Origin: Bacteriovorax sp. Seq25_V
GTDB taxonomy: Bacteria; Bdellovibrionota; Bacteriovoracia; Bacteriovoracales; Bacteriovoracaceae
Direction of reading: 5' to 3'
DNA length: 64,000 bases
NCBI RefSeq assembly: GCF_000447795.1
Contig: NZ_AUNI01000019.1
Coordinates: 1-64,000 of the forward strand
In this document: one piece after another, positions 41,528 to 49,627 of the stretch
Layout of the letters: every line of letters starts with the position of its first letter
Position numbering within the stretch: the first letter of the stretch is position 1
Program-made: the position numbers and the translations under genes
The notes under the pieces: model-generated
The model's input: only the letters and a program-made list of their open reading frames with translations
What the model was told of the DNA's origin: nothing
Database searches by the model: none

Positions 41528-42373
41528 GTGAATACAACGCTATTAGCAATGGGGATTGCGTTCTTAGTAGTATTAGGATTAGTTGTTAATTTAGGAGTAT
41601 TAAGTTTACTTTCGGGTGCTTTACACTTCTTATTTGCAAGACCTTCATTAGAAATTTTGAAGTCTGAAAATGGTGAGAGTGGTTTTGCATTTGGTTTCCG
41701 TTGGAATAATGCAAGAGAGCCAGCTTCTTTTGACCAAGTAAAACTAAGACTTTTTAATCCATTCGCAAAACCAACTCAAGTTGATGTATCTGCAGACTTT
41801 GCAGGTCAGACATCTGATTTTGGTGTTGATGTTAATTTAGGGCCAGCATTTACTGAGATTCTAAATTCTACGGGATTAGATAATTCAACTCTTCAAATTG
41901 AAGTTGTTTCTAAGAAAGATGGAATCACTCACTACTTTAATTATAAGACAAGAAAGTTCCTAGAGAACTTTAGAGCGGCTAATAAGTCTGTTGCTTCTTT
42001 TAATGAGAAATATGGTTATGTAAAAACTAAGCCAGTTTATCATCAAACAACAAGAAGCTTTATTGCAGATCCACTTCCACAAACGGCTGAGAAGATCTTA
42101 AAGATTCAATCTAACCCAGCTTTCGCAGGTGCTTTTACAGCTGCTGCTGATTCAGCGGCTCCGGCACAAGAGAATTTTACTGTTGCTAAGGTTTGGATTG
42201 AAGATGGATGTATCGTTTGTAATGCTTGTGAAGGTATTTACCCAGAGGTATTTGAAGTTACTGATACGACTTGTTTAATTCGTCCAGATGCACCACTTAA
42301 CGATGGTCTTAAAATTCTTGAATCTGCGGAAGCTTGTCCAGTTGAAGTTATCAAGTTTACAAAAGCTTCATAA
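41528..42373 (+). CDS. Membrane-anchored 4Fe-4S ferredoxin-like protein
   Basis: A 281-aa protein starting with GTG (AAGGAGTTAGG upstream). Residues about 8-38 are a membrane helix (LLAMGIAFLVVLGLVVNLGVLSLL), then about 45-215 a domain of unknown family (strand-rich, FGFRWNNAREPASFDQVKLRLFNP), a linker rich in Ala and Ser, and at about 220-281 a single-cluster ferredoxin with CIVCNACEGIYPEVFEV and EACPVEVIKF (C-x2-C-x2-C ... CP). It probably docks electron transfer to the inner membrane. Partner unknown. Confidence 0.75.
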   Translation: MNTTLLAMGIAFLVVLGLVVNLGVLSLLSGALHFLFARPSLEILKSENGESGFAFGFRWNNAREPASFDQVKLRLFNPFAKPTQVDVSADFAGQTSDFGVDVNLGPAFTEILNSTGLDNSTLQIEVVSKKDGITHYFNYKTRKFLENFRAANKSVASFNEKYGYVKTKPVYHQTTRSFIADPLPQTAEKILKIQSNPAFAGAFTAAADSAAPAQENFTVAKVWIEDGCIVCNACEGIYPEVFEVTDTTCLIRPDAPLNDGLKILESAEACPVEVIKFTKAS

Positions 42374-42403
42374 ATTAAAAACTAAAATTTAGTATTATAT
42401 AAG

Positions 42404-42427
42404 GGGAGACTTGAGTCTCCCTTTTTT
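42404..42427 (+). terminator. Intrinsic terminator after the membrane ferredoxin gene
   Basis: GGGAGAC (42404-42410), loop TTGA, GTCTCCC (42415-42421), then TTTTTT. A GC-rich repeat starts at the next base. Confidence 0.88.
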
Positions 42428-42516
42428 ATGTCCAGGATGGACGGTATGTCGACGGGAGGCAGGAGCCGGAGTCGACGATGTCAGGATGGACGGTATGTCG
42501 ACGATGTCCAGTGGAC
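42428..42516 (+). repeat. Left GC-rich repeat array, 50-bp unit (one and a half copies)
   Basis: A unit starting ATGTCCAGGATGGACGG (42428) is repeated from 42478 (period 50 bp, 64% GC in the first unit against about 37% around) and once more partially from 42504. Each unit has hairpins GTCC-AGGAT-GGAC and GGC-AGGA-GCC and GTCGAC palindromes. Its left edge is the base after the T-tract of the terminator at 42404. The same unit occurs inverted at 42944-43042. Not CRISPR-like (no spacers, palindromic modules). Confidence 0.9.
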
Positions 42517-42522
42517 TGTTAT

Positions 42523-42548
42523 CTGCAGCAAAATGCGTGAGTATTTTG
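42523..42548 (+). repeat. Second repeat module, CTGCAG plus CAAAATGC hairpin (left)
   Basis: CTGCAG then CAAAATGC-GTGA-GTATTTTG forms an 8-bp stem with one G-U pair and a GTGA loop. The related copy at 42869-42894 has a perfect 8-bp stem on the opposite strand, so the pair differs by a change that keeps the pairing. Confidence 0.75.
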
Positions 42549-42868
42549 CCATTGAGCATGTGCGGATTGTCCTTGTTTGACGTCGACATTGAGTGGGTGA
42601 GGGTTTTCTTTAAGCACTTAAGGTAGCAACAATAATTGATACCTTATCGAGTCTAAAAAGTTTCCATTCGTACGATTCTGGATGAAAGCAGTGCTTATAC
42701 TCAATACCTAACTCATCCCAATGATCCATGAACCCCTTCCATTTTTTTACACCATTATCAGCGTAGCCTATCATATATTTTACGCTTGTGTGGTTAAGTG
42801 TGCAGAAGGAGTGAGCCGCTCATTCTTCGCGTTTTTTTGACATTGGCACAACGGTAAAGCTCTGACAT
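42549..42868. other. Interior of the inverted-repeat element
   Basis: About 320 bp between the inner hairpins, with only one short open frame (42610-42774, minus). No transposase, no recombinase and no obvious attachment site. AT-rich, close to the chromosomal composition in the middle, unlike the GC-rich ends. Confidence 0.5.
42610..42774 (-). CDS. Small open frame inside the element, unknown
   Basis: A 54-aa frame starting ATG 42774 (preceded by AAAATAT and no ribosome site) and ending TAA 42610. The protein has MIGYADNGVKKWKGFMDHW, EYKHCFHPESYEWKLF and a hydrophobic end VSIIVATLSA, a composition that looks like real protein sequence. It may be a remnant of a longer gene (the frame continues open upstream for about 9 codons) or a small cargo. 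Low confidence as a working gene. Confidence 0.35.
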   Translation of the reverse strand: MIGYADNGVKKWKGFMDHWDELGIEYKHCFHPESYEWKLFRLDKVSIIVATLSA

Positions 42869-42894
42869 CAAAATGCTCCCGCATTTTGCTGCAG
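42869..42894 (-). repeat. Second repeat module, CAAAATGC hairpin plus CTGCAG (right)
   Basis: CAAAATGC-TCCC-GCATTTTG is a perfect 8-bp stem followed by CTGCAG in the inverted orientation to the left copy at 42523. Together with the 50-bp units this shows that each arm of the element has the same two modules in the same order. Confidence 0.75.
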
Positions 42895-42943
42895 GCAAGA
42901 GGTTGGACGTCATCAATTATCATTCTGATAATTGCTTTCTACA

Positions 42944-43042
42944 GTCGACTCCGGCTCCTACCTCTCGTCGACATACCGTCCATCCTGGACATCGTCGACT
43001 TCGGCTCCTGCCTCTCGTCGACATACCGTCCATCCTGGACAT
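42944..43042 (-). repeat. Right GC-rich repeat array, two 50-bp units, inverted
   Basis: Two tandem 50-bp units on the minus strand (outer ends at 43042 and 42992). They match the left array with few changes (GAGG for GGAGG, AAGTCGAC for GAGTCGAC, one TAGGAGC for CAGGAGC). They contain hairpins GTCC-AGGAT-GGAC twice and GGC-AGGA-GCC. The outer end is the base after the T-tract of the terminator at 43043, as in the left arm. Confidence 0.9.
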
Positions 43043-43069
43043 AAAAAAGGCCCTGCGTTTAGCAGGGCC
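43043..43069 (-). terminator. Terminator of the metalloprotease gene
   Basis: On the minus strand GGCCCTGC-TAAAC-GCAGGGCC (8-bp perfect stem) is followed by TTTTTT and then the right repeat array. Confidence 0.88.
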
Positions 43070-43096
43070 CAGTTTATTTTTGAATGTGATTGATTC

Positions 43097-46000
43097 TTAT
43101 AGTCCGAATAATCCAGCTTTAAGCTTTTTCTTCGCTTCTACTTTATCTTCTGTCGACATAAGAGCATACTTAAGGTCATTCATTGAGAAATTCTCAAATA
43201 GCTCACTTTCTTCCTTAGACATCTCTCCATACACTCTAGAAAATACATCGTATGCATACTGGAATCTTACGAGACCCACTTTGTCGATATATTTGCCTAC
43301 TGCTTCGTTGATATCTTGACCACTCATCTGCGCCTCAAGAAATACATTGAATAGTGTATCAACGTCAGTCTTAGCTGTTGCATATACTGTTTTAAGGTCG
43401 ATAACTTTTTCAATCAATTCTTTTCCAGCAGTTGGTTCTGCTTGTGGCCCAGTTTGAGTTGGTTCTTCTGAAGCAACATCAGTTGAGTCATCAGCTGAAG
43501 CTGCGTCGTCAGTTGCTACATCATCTTCAGATGGAGCTGGAACTGGAGCTGGTTGAACTGAAGCATCATCAACAGTTTTCTTAATCGCTGAAATCTGAGT
43601 AGCGATTTCATCTTGTAGACCGTTAAGTCTATCAATTAGTTCTTTCGCAATTGTATTTCTCTTCGCTGCTCCGTACTCGAAAGTAGAGTCTTTAGTCTTA
43701 GATACAATTACATCTCCAAACTCATCACTGTCTTGGTTAAGAGCATTCTTGTAAACAGTTAAACTATCTGCGAATGCATTTCTTGCTCTGTACTCTTCTT
43801 CAGTTTCCGCATCTGATATACTTGAACGAGCATTCGTTCTTGCAACTTGCGCTAGAACTGGTCCAAACTTAAAGTTTTCTTTGTCTAAGATTGGAATAAA
43901 GTTCTTAATCGTCCATTTTAAAGATGGTACTTTTGTTTTGATACTTAGGTCTAGTTCAAATGGTGCAGGGTACTTCATACCGTTTGCAGCTGTAAATCTC
44001 ATTGGATCATGTAGTTCTTCACCATAAACTAAGTGTCTAACTAAGTTATCAATTTCTGCATCGTATCCTGGTACATCAACAAATGAGATGTGGTTACTTG
44101 CACCAGCAGTCGTTAGAAGTTCTTTATTTGTTAAGAATTCCATTGCGAATGCTTTATCAATCCAGTTACCTCTAATTTCGATATCAGAAGAGTCATGGTC
44201 TTCGTTTGTTCTGTCAGCAGCGTCTACGTCATTGTGCAACTTACCAACTTCACCTTCAACTTTAGCAGAGATCTGTAGTTGACTCTGGCATACAGCTACG
44301 TTGTTACCAGTTGCTTGAAGACACATATTCATAAGAGTTTGTGAGTATGCTTCTACGACTGCTCCTGGGATATTCTTGTCAAAACATGTCCATGGCTTGT
44401 AAGAACCTTTGTCATTTGGAAGATCAAATGTAAGTTCAGACATAGACTCACTCATTACAAATGGTACTCTTGCATCAGTAATCCATTCTTGGCCACCGAT
44501 TGTTGCAGTTAAACTTGCATCACAAGTTAGATCAGGCGTCTTGATAATATCAAGAAAGAATCTTCCTGCTGCATCGTTTGCATCCTTTGTTTCTTGTACG
44601 TAATCACAGAAGTCACCAATTGAAGCTCTTTGCTCAGCTGAACATCCAGTCACTGCTAGTTGCTCAAACCCTTGGAATTGTCCTAGGTAAGTGTGTAGTG
44701 ATTGCCACTGCTCGTGAATTTGTCTAACGTCAAGCATTGTATAGTAAGTCGATACAATATAGTTCCACGCACCACTTCTGTCGTTGAAGTTCTTTCTACG
44801 ATTCTTTAAGTTTCTCCAGTAGTAGTTTTCCTGGTACTTATCAGCTAAGTGGTTCATAATTTCTTTAACGTTTGAACCTTCGTCAAATCTGTTACAAGTA
44901 AGCATTGAACCAGCATCTTCATCAGTACAGAAACCATATTTTTTAAGGTTAGGTACTTTGTTTAGAAGAGTAGATTTTCCAAGCTTAACAAAGCTTCCAT
45001 TAGTTAATTGTACTTCTCTGTTATAAGCAAATTTTAATGCTGCAGTATCATACTTACCGAATGTTGATAATTCGTTAAGTGACGAGTAAGCATAATCCAT
45101 AATCGATGAGTATACTGATCCGCCATCAATACCTAGCTCTTTTCTCTCTTTTTCAGAGTAGAAGTTATCCTTGTCAACACTTCCGTAGAAGTTGTGTCTA
45201 AGACCTAGATTATGTCCAATTTCGTGAACAAGAGTTGGAACATATGCATGTTTCGCTAGGATTTTAGTTAACTGAAATTTTTGATCAGAAGTTAATTCAA
45301 TCCAATCTTTTAGTGCACCTTTTTCATCTCTAATACCTTTAACAGTATTGATTTCTTTTACAGATACTTTTCCAAGAGATTGAAAGTTTAACATGTCAGA
45401 TGTAAAACCTGAGTTTCTGTTAAGAATTTCTTTTGCTTTCGCTTGTTTTGCATAACGACTTGTAAATTCAGGGTTCGCTTTTTCAAATCTCTTAATAAGC
45501 GCATCTTCATTTCTGAATTCAACTTTTCTATTAAGGAATTCTTTAATTGCACCCTTAGTAAGTCTCTTACCAAGCTGAACCTTACCTAGAGATTTATTTA
45601 CTTTTTCATGCTTGTGGTTATGGCCATGAGCATCTTTTTCTCCAAGGTCAAGTTTTGCAATTAGGTTAAGTGCATTTTGAACAGCATTTGTTCTCTCTGC
45701 AGCTGTTGACTTCTTAAGAAGTGGTCCGGCCATTCCTAGAGCTTTTTCTGCATCTGCTGGAGGAAGTGGTCTTTCATTCTTTTCTCTTTCAAGTTCTCTT
45801 TCTAACCATACGATTGAATCATAAGTATATGGTGCAAATGACTCTAGTGAACCTTTGTACATATTAGTGTGACCTTTAACGATCTCACCTGTTCTTGGAT
45901 TTGCTACTGTTGGTCCGTATCCTAATAGTCCAGAAGCGATATCTTCAATAAGAACAATCATCGTGTTTCTTAAGCTTCCTGGTGATTTTCCTGATGGCTC

Positions 46001-47047
46001 ATGAAGTTTTAAGAAAAGGTTAACACCGTCTCTTGCCATCGCTTTATTCATTCTATCAAAAGCATAGTAAGTTGCTTCTTTTAAGTACTCATTTCCAAGA
46101 GTAACAATTTTACCATTTTCATCGTAAGTTGTTTTCTTGTTAAACTCATCACTTAGGTGATAATCGATAACTTTACGTTCTGGATTCCATCTGTTCATTA
46201 CAAATGTATAATCTGTTCTCATGTCATCGTTTTTAATTTTTTCTTCAGTTGTAAAAAATCCAAATAGTTTATGATCATCAACAGGGTAGTTAACTTTCTC
46301 ATAGTTTGGTGATGCAATAGAGTCTAGTTTTGCAAAAGAGTAGTGAACACGAACATTAATCGCACCAGCATTATCTTCTAGCTGTTGCTTATATTGTTGC
46401 CATGTCTCGACATTGTACATTAGGTTTTCGTAACATGAAGGTGTGTCGATAAATTTATAAGTCTTTTCAATTGTAAAGTTTAAGTCTGTCTTTGTAATTT
46501 CAAGAGTGTCTTTAAGTAGTCTGTCTCCAATTGGCATGAAACATGAGTCTCCAGAGCTTGGAAGCTCTAGACTATCAGCTTCAAGAAGTTGAGTTCCTGC
46601 AAAGTTTGCAACAAACTTATCTTTTTGGAACCACTCAAGTTCTGAGTTTTCTTCTTCCTCATTTGTACACTCGTCATTTGAGTTAAGTCTACAACGGTAA
46701 GCGTGATACGATACAGGAATCTTCAAGATTGGCTTATTGTTAAGCGTATTATCTGTAAACGAAGGATCCTTTTCCATTTGGTAAGCAACAATTGCATCCT
46801 CTTCAAACTTAAATTTGATGATTCGCTCTTTACCTTGAACAAATGGCGCCATCGCAGTTGTATATCTTGGTACACCTTGCGACGTTGGTACGTATAAGAA
46901 TTCTGCTTCAGTGTCGATACTTGCTTTTGCTTGTAGACCACCGTTCTCAGAAGACTTAAATACTTCTTCAAACTCACGCTCTTTAGCACATCCTGTAATT
47001 AGACCTGCAAGAACAAGAGTACTTAATAGATAATTCTTTTTAGACAT
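43097..47047 (-). CDS. Large lipoprotein zinc metalloprotease (HExxHxxGxxH)
   Basis: A 1316-aa lipoprotein (lipobox LITGC near residue 20). Near residues 600-640 the zinc site HEIGHNLGLRHNFYGS is followed about 40 residues later by SIMDYAYSS, the met-turn of metzincins, the form seen in DUF5117/DUF4953-type bacterial proteases. Before it is a large N-terminal region (about 40-590), after it a helical region with several cysteines and a Pro/Ala-rich linker near 1190. ATG 47047 is preferred, with CAGGAG 5 nt upstream. It follows the barrel gene by 22 bp. Likely attacks peptide or protein at the surface or in prey. Confidence 0.82.
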   Translation of the reverse strand: MSKKNYLLSTLVLAGLITGCAKEREFEEVFKSSENGGLQAKASIDTEAEFLYVPTSQGVPRYTTAMAPFVQGKERIIKFKFEEDAIVAYQMEKDPSFTDNTLNNKPILKIPVSYHAYRCRLNSNDECTNEEEENSELEWFQKDKFVANFAGTQLLEADSLELPSSGDSCFMPIGDRLLKDTLEITKTDLNFTIEKTYKFIDTPSCYENLMYNVETWQQYKQQLEDNAGAINVRVHYSFAKLDSIASPNYEKVNYPVDDHKLFGFFTTEEKIKNDDMRTDYTFVMNRWNPERKVIDYHLSDEFNKKTTYDENGKIVTLGNEYLKEATYYAFDRMNKAMARDGVNLFLKLHEPSGKSPGSLRNTMIVLIEDIASGLLGYGPTVANPRTGEIVKGHTNMYKGSLESFAPYTYDSIVWLERELEREKNERPLPPADAEKALGMAGPLLKKSTAAERTNAVQNALNLIAKLDLGEKDAHGHNHKHEKVNKSLGKVQLGKRLTKGAIKEFLNRKVEFRNEDALIKRFEKANPEFTSRYAKQAKAKEILNRNSGFTSDMLNFQSLGKVSVKEINTVKGIRDEKGALKDWIELTSDQKFQLTKILAKHAYVPTLVHEIGHNLGLRHNFYGSVDKDNFYSEKERKELGIDGGSVYSSIMDYAYSSLNELSTFGKYDTAALKFAYNREVQLTNGSFVKLGKSTLLNKVPNLKKYGFCTDEDAGSMLTCNRFDEGSNVKEIMNHLADKYQENYYWRNLKNRRKNFNDRSGAWNYIVSTYYTMLDVRQIHEQWQSLHTYLGQFQGFEQLAVTGCSAEQRASIGDFCDYVQETKDANDAAGRFFLDIIKTPDLTCDASLTATIGGQEWITDARVPFVMSESMSELTFDLPNDKGSYKPWTCFDKNIPGAVVEAYSQTLMNMCLQATGNNVAVCQSQLQISAKVEGEVGKLHNDVDAADRTNEDHDSSDIEIRGNWIDKAFAMEFLTNKELLTTAGASNHISFVDVPGYDAEIDNLVRHLVYGEELHDPMRFTAANGMKYPAPFELDLSIKTKVPSLKWTIKNFIPILDKENFKFGPVLAQVARTNARSSISDAETEEEYRARNAFADSLTVYKNALNQDSDEFGDVIVSKTKDSTFEYGAAKRNTIAKELIDRLNGLQDEIATQISAIKKTVDDASVQPAPVPAPSEDDVATDDAASADDSTDVASEEPTQTGPQAEPTAGKELIEKVIDLKTVYATAKTDVDTLFNVFLEAQMSGQDINEAVGKYIDKVGLVRFQYAYDVFSRVYGEMSKEESELFENFSMNDLKYALMSTEDKVEAKKKLKAGLFGL

Positions 47048-47069
47048 GTTCACTCCTGTAGCTTTAGAC

Positions 47070-47897
47070 TTAATATCTAAATCCTAATGTAAAATAATAT
47101 GTAGACTCATTTTTATCAAAAAGTTGTACGTTTGATTCTTTTCCGTTTACGGCCAGTGCTGAACCACCAATTGCGTGGCCAATCGTCGCTGATGCCCCAA
47201 CTTCATGTGAGTAAGTGATTGACTGATCAAAAGAAAAGAAGTCGTTGTAGTTACCATCGTATGTAAAGTTGCGGTAGTAAGTATTACCAAGATAAATTCC
47301 AAAGCTATCGTTAAACGCGTAATCAAACATCAGAGAGTTTGATAATGTTCTTTGTGTATTAGATTTTCCACTTGTTGTTACTTTGTACTCGTGAAAGTTA
47401 TTAATGATTGAAGGTGAATATCCAATCGTTAATCCCTTTGCGATATTTGAAGCGTCGTAAAGAAATGTAACCGATGCAGAAAGTGCTGTTTGAAGACCTG
47501 TTGTTTTTCTTGAAGCTTCTGATACTGGTATCTTTGTTGAAAGTTTCGCAGTTGAAGTCCAGTACTTTGCGAATACAGGTAGTGCACGTGATAAAGATAA
47601 ACTCGGATCTCTAAGTTTTTGCTCTCTTTCACCTTCAAGATCTTTATCAAGGATTAAAGATAATCCCGCCTTAAATTCATTTGGCAATTTATAACCAAAC
47701 CCAAGGGATGTCGTATTTGAATAAGACTTCTCGACATCACCAGTTGGTTTTGAATCCGTTTCTAGTGTCGAAGAGAGACTAATTGACCACAGTTTAGACG
47801 CTTTTTCAGGCGATTTAACACTTGTTTCACTTACGCCCTGTTGGGCCATAGCTTTTGAGGCCAATAAAATTAATAAGATAGACATTTTCTTTGTCAT
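47070..47897 (-). CDS. Outer-membrane beta-barrel protein, unknown
   Basis: A 275-aa protein with a signal peptide (MSILLILLASKAMA) and a body of about ten amphipathic strands (LWSISLSSTLETD, TSLGFGYKLPNEFKAGLSLILD, SLMFDYAFNDSFGIYLGNTYYR) ending in STYYFTLGFRY, an aromatic end residue as in BAM substrates. Start ATG 47897 with CAGGGA upstream. It shares a transcript with the metalloprotease, suggesting that the two act together (pore or anchor for the protease). Confidence 0.72.
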   Translation of the reverse strand: MTKKMSILLILLASKAMAQQGVSETSVKSPEKASKLWSISLSSTLETDSKPTGDVEKSYSNTTSLGFGYKLPNEFKAGLSLILDKDLEGEREQKLRDPSLSLSRALPVFAKYWTSTAKLSTKIPVSEASRKTTGLQTALSASVTFLYDASNIAKGLTIGYSPSIINNFHEYKVTTSGKSNTQRTLSNSLMFDYAFNDSFGIYLGNTYYRNFTYDGNYNDFFSFDQSITYSHEVGASATIGHAIGGSALAVNGKESNVQLFDKNESTYYFTLGFRY

Positions 47898-48005
47898 TAT
47901 CATTCCCTGTGTAATTCCTATCACTAGTTATGTACGCAAGTATTTGCAAATACAGTGCCAGTAAAATCGGTGTCAGAAGGTGACTATTACACTCAAGAAT
48001 ATAAT

Positions 48006-48027
48006 AAAAAGGCCCCGAAGTGGGGCC
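48006..48027 (-). terminator. Terminator after the M14 amidase gene
   Basis: On the minus strand GGCCCC-ACTTC-GGGGCC is followed by TTTTT. It separates the M14 gene from the barrel-protease operon. Confidence 0.85.
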
Positions 48028-48069
48028 GAGTGTAAATTATTCATGCAGTTAATAAAAATATGAACAGTT

Positions 48070-48750
48070 TTAGAGGAAGCGAGAATAAATTTTATCGAGG
48101 AAAATACCTTTGAAGGCATCTTCATTTTCTAACCAAATTTCTTTGAGTCCTTTTTCGTCATTAAAGATAGGGCATTCAAATGTAAGAACTGGGCAATCAA
48201 GTTTTGCTGGCCCATAAGTTCCAAGTGAACCCGGAGTTGGGTAGCCAATATCCGCTACAACTTCATACCCATTTCTTTCTCCTAGGTAGTTTGCCACATC
48301 AAGACAATCACCATTGAAGTTTACAAGTGGCTTCCATGAGTGAATTGATAATATTAGTCCTGGAGGATATTTTTTAAATAGATTGATGAGGTATTGATTT
48401 TCAGGTTCGCTAAGTGGTTTATTACCTGGGTAGTATTTCTTTTCAGATACTTCACTAGTCCAGCAGTCAGTTGACAGGTTTCTATTGAGGTCTACTCCAT
48501 TAGCATTCACACGTGTGTTTGCTCGGTAGCCGTCTACGTTAACGATTGGAACAACGACAAGCGGTATATGCATTTGATCTTGAGTCTTTAGCCAGTTAAA
48601 AAGTTGCTCAACAACGTAAACACCTTCGACTTCATCACCATGGACTCCTGCCATTAAATAAATGTATTTATCTCCATCGACATCCGTTCGATAAGATTTT
48701 ATCTCCGTTCCTTCAACGCTGAAACCTGAATTTAATTCATGAAAATGCAT
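48070..48750 (-). CDS. MpaA-like M14 murein peptide amidase
   Basis: A 226-aa zinc carboxypeptidase fold of the M14 family without signal peptide, like E. coli MpaA (about 240 aa), which cleaves the gamma-D-Glu-mDAP bond of murein tripeptide during recycling. Motifs: LMAGVHGDEVEG near residues 31-42 (HxxE), NVDGYRANTRVNANGVDLNRN near 71-91 (Arg and Asn substrate site), LSIHSW near 133 (third zinc His) and LTFECPIF near 190 (catalytic Glu). All catalytic residues are present. It may process wall peptides from prey. Confidence 0.83.
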   Translation of the reverse strand: MHFHELNSGFSVEGTEIKSYRTDVDGDKYIYLMAGVHGDEVEGVYVVEQLFNWLKTQDQMHIPLVVVPIVNVDGYRANTRVNANGVDLNRNLSTDCWTSEVSEKKYYPGNKPLSEPENQYLINLFKKYPPGLILSIHSWKPLVNFNGDCLDVANYLGERNGYEVVADIGYPTPGSLGTYGPAKLDCPVLTFECPIFNDEKGLKEIWLENEDAFKGIFLDKIYSRFL

Positions 48751-48822
48751 ATTCTATCCTTTTAAATTTCATCAAATATTTTATCAATATCAATACTCAA
48801 AGTCTTGAAAAAAACTCAATTC

Positions 48823-48851
48823 TTGGATTTGTGTAATATTCAAGTTATTAT
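48823..48851 (+). promoter_or_regulatory. Putative rnhA promoter
   Basis: TTGGAT (48823-48828), 17 bp, TATTAT (48846-48851), upstream of the RNase HI ATG at 48871. Confidence 0.45.
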
Positions 48852-48870
48852 TTTATAAATAGGGGTCACC

Positions 48871-49527
48871 ATGAAAAAGAAACAGGTTCTAGCAGTGCTA
48901 GAATATTTAGATAAATTAAGCCAAAACGATTATCAAATAAATGATGCAGTACAAGAGTTAGTTGATTTCGCCAATGAATACATCACAGATGATGAGACAG
49001 CTGTTTCAGCAATCAATACTGACTTTATTGTTCCAAGTGAGGCAAAAGACCTTAATGCTTATACTGTTTACTCTGACGGTGCCTGTCGTGGAAACCCTGG
49101 GCCTGGGTCATGGGGCGTGGTAGGTCAGGATGTGGATGGGACAGTACTCTTTGAGCAAAGCGAATTTCATCCTGAAACAACAAATAACCGTATGGAGCTT
49201 CTTGGAGCGACAAAGGCCCTTGAGTATATGATTAGACATCTCGCCGATCAAAAAAAACCGCAATCAACTGCAGTTATACTTTATAGTGATTCAAAATATG
49301 TCATCGATGGCCATGAGAAGTGGCTACCAAATTGGAAGGCGAGGGGCTGGAAGAAGGCAGATAAGAAAGAACCTGAAAATCTTGATCTGTGGCAGAAATT
49401 CGATTTTATTACGAGTAAATTTAAAAATCTCAAGTTTAGATGGGTAAAAGGACATAGTGGGCATCCTCAAAATGAGAGATGTGATCAATTGGCCAACCAG
49501 ATTTTGGATGATAATCTAAATAATTAA
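48871..49527 (+). CDS. rnhA: Ribonuclease HI with N-terminal extension
   Basis: RNase HI cuts the RNA of RNA-DNA hybrids. The C-terminal 155 residues hold the complete domain: YTVYSDGACRGNPGPGSWG (D), NNRMELLGATKALEY (E), LYSDSKYVIDGHEKWLPNWKARGWKKADKKE (D) and FRWVKGHSGHPQNERCDQLAN (H, D). Residues 1-62 are an extra helical part (VLAVLEYLDKLSQNDYQINDAVQELVDFA) that is not a hybrid-binding domain I recognise. The ATG 48871 is far from any alternative. Confidence 0.92.
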   Translation: MKKKQVLAVLEYLDKLSQNDYQINDAVQELVDFANEYITDDETAVSAINTDFIVPSEAKDLNAYTVYSDGACRGNPGPGSWGVVGQDVDGTVLFEQSEFHPETTNNRMELLGATKALEYMIRHLADQKKPQSTAVILYSDSKYVIDGHEKWLPNWKARGWKKADKKEPENLDLWQKFDFITSKFKNLKFRWVKGHSGHPQNERCDQLANQILDDNLNN

Positions 49528-49627
49528 TGCATAATACTTGAATATTATTGTAACTAGGGATATCCTTTCTACATTAGTATTTACAAATAAATTTAAGGAA
49601 AAATTTATAATTTACAAAGGATGTTGC

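Noticed and set aside
42428-43042. CRISPR array
   Set aside because: Units are directly adjacent, with internal palindromes and no unique spacers; the two arrays are inverted and no cas gene is nearby.
42428-43042. Integron attC sites or IS with transposase
   Set aside because: No integrase or transposase frame, no GTTRRRY-type cores; hairpins are short and repeated in tandem.
42873-43319. 148-aa plus-strand frame through the right repeat array
   Set aside because: Starts inside the element and runs antisense through the end of the metalloprotease gene; composition follows the repeat, not protein selection.
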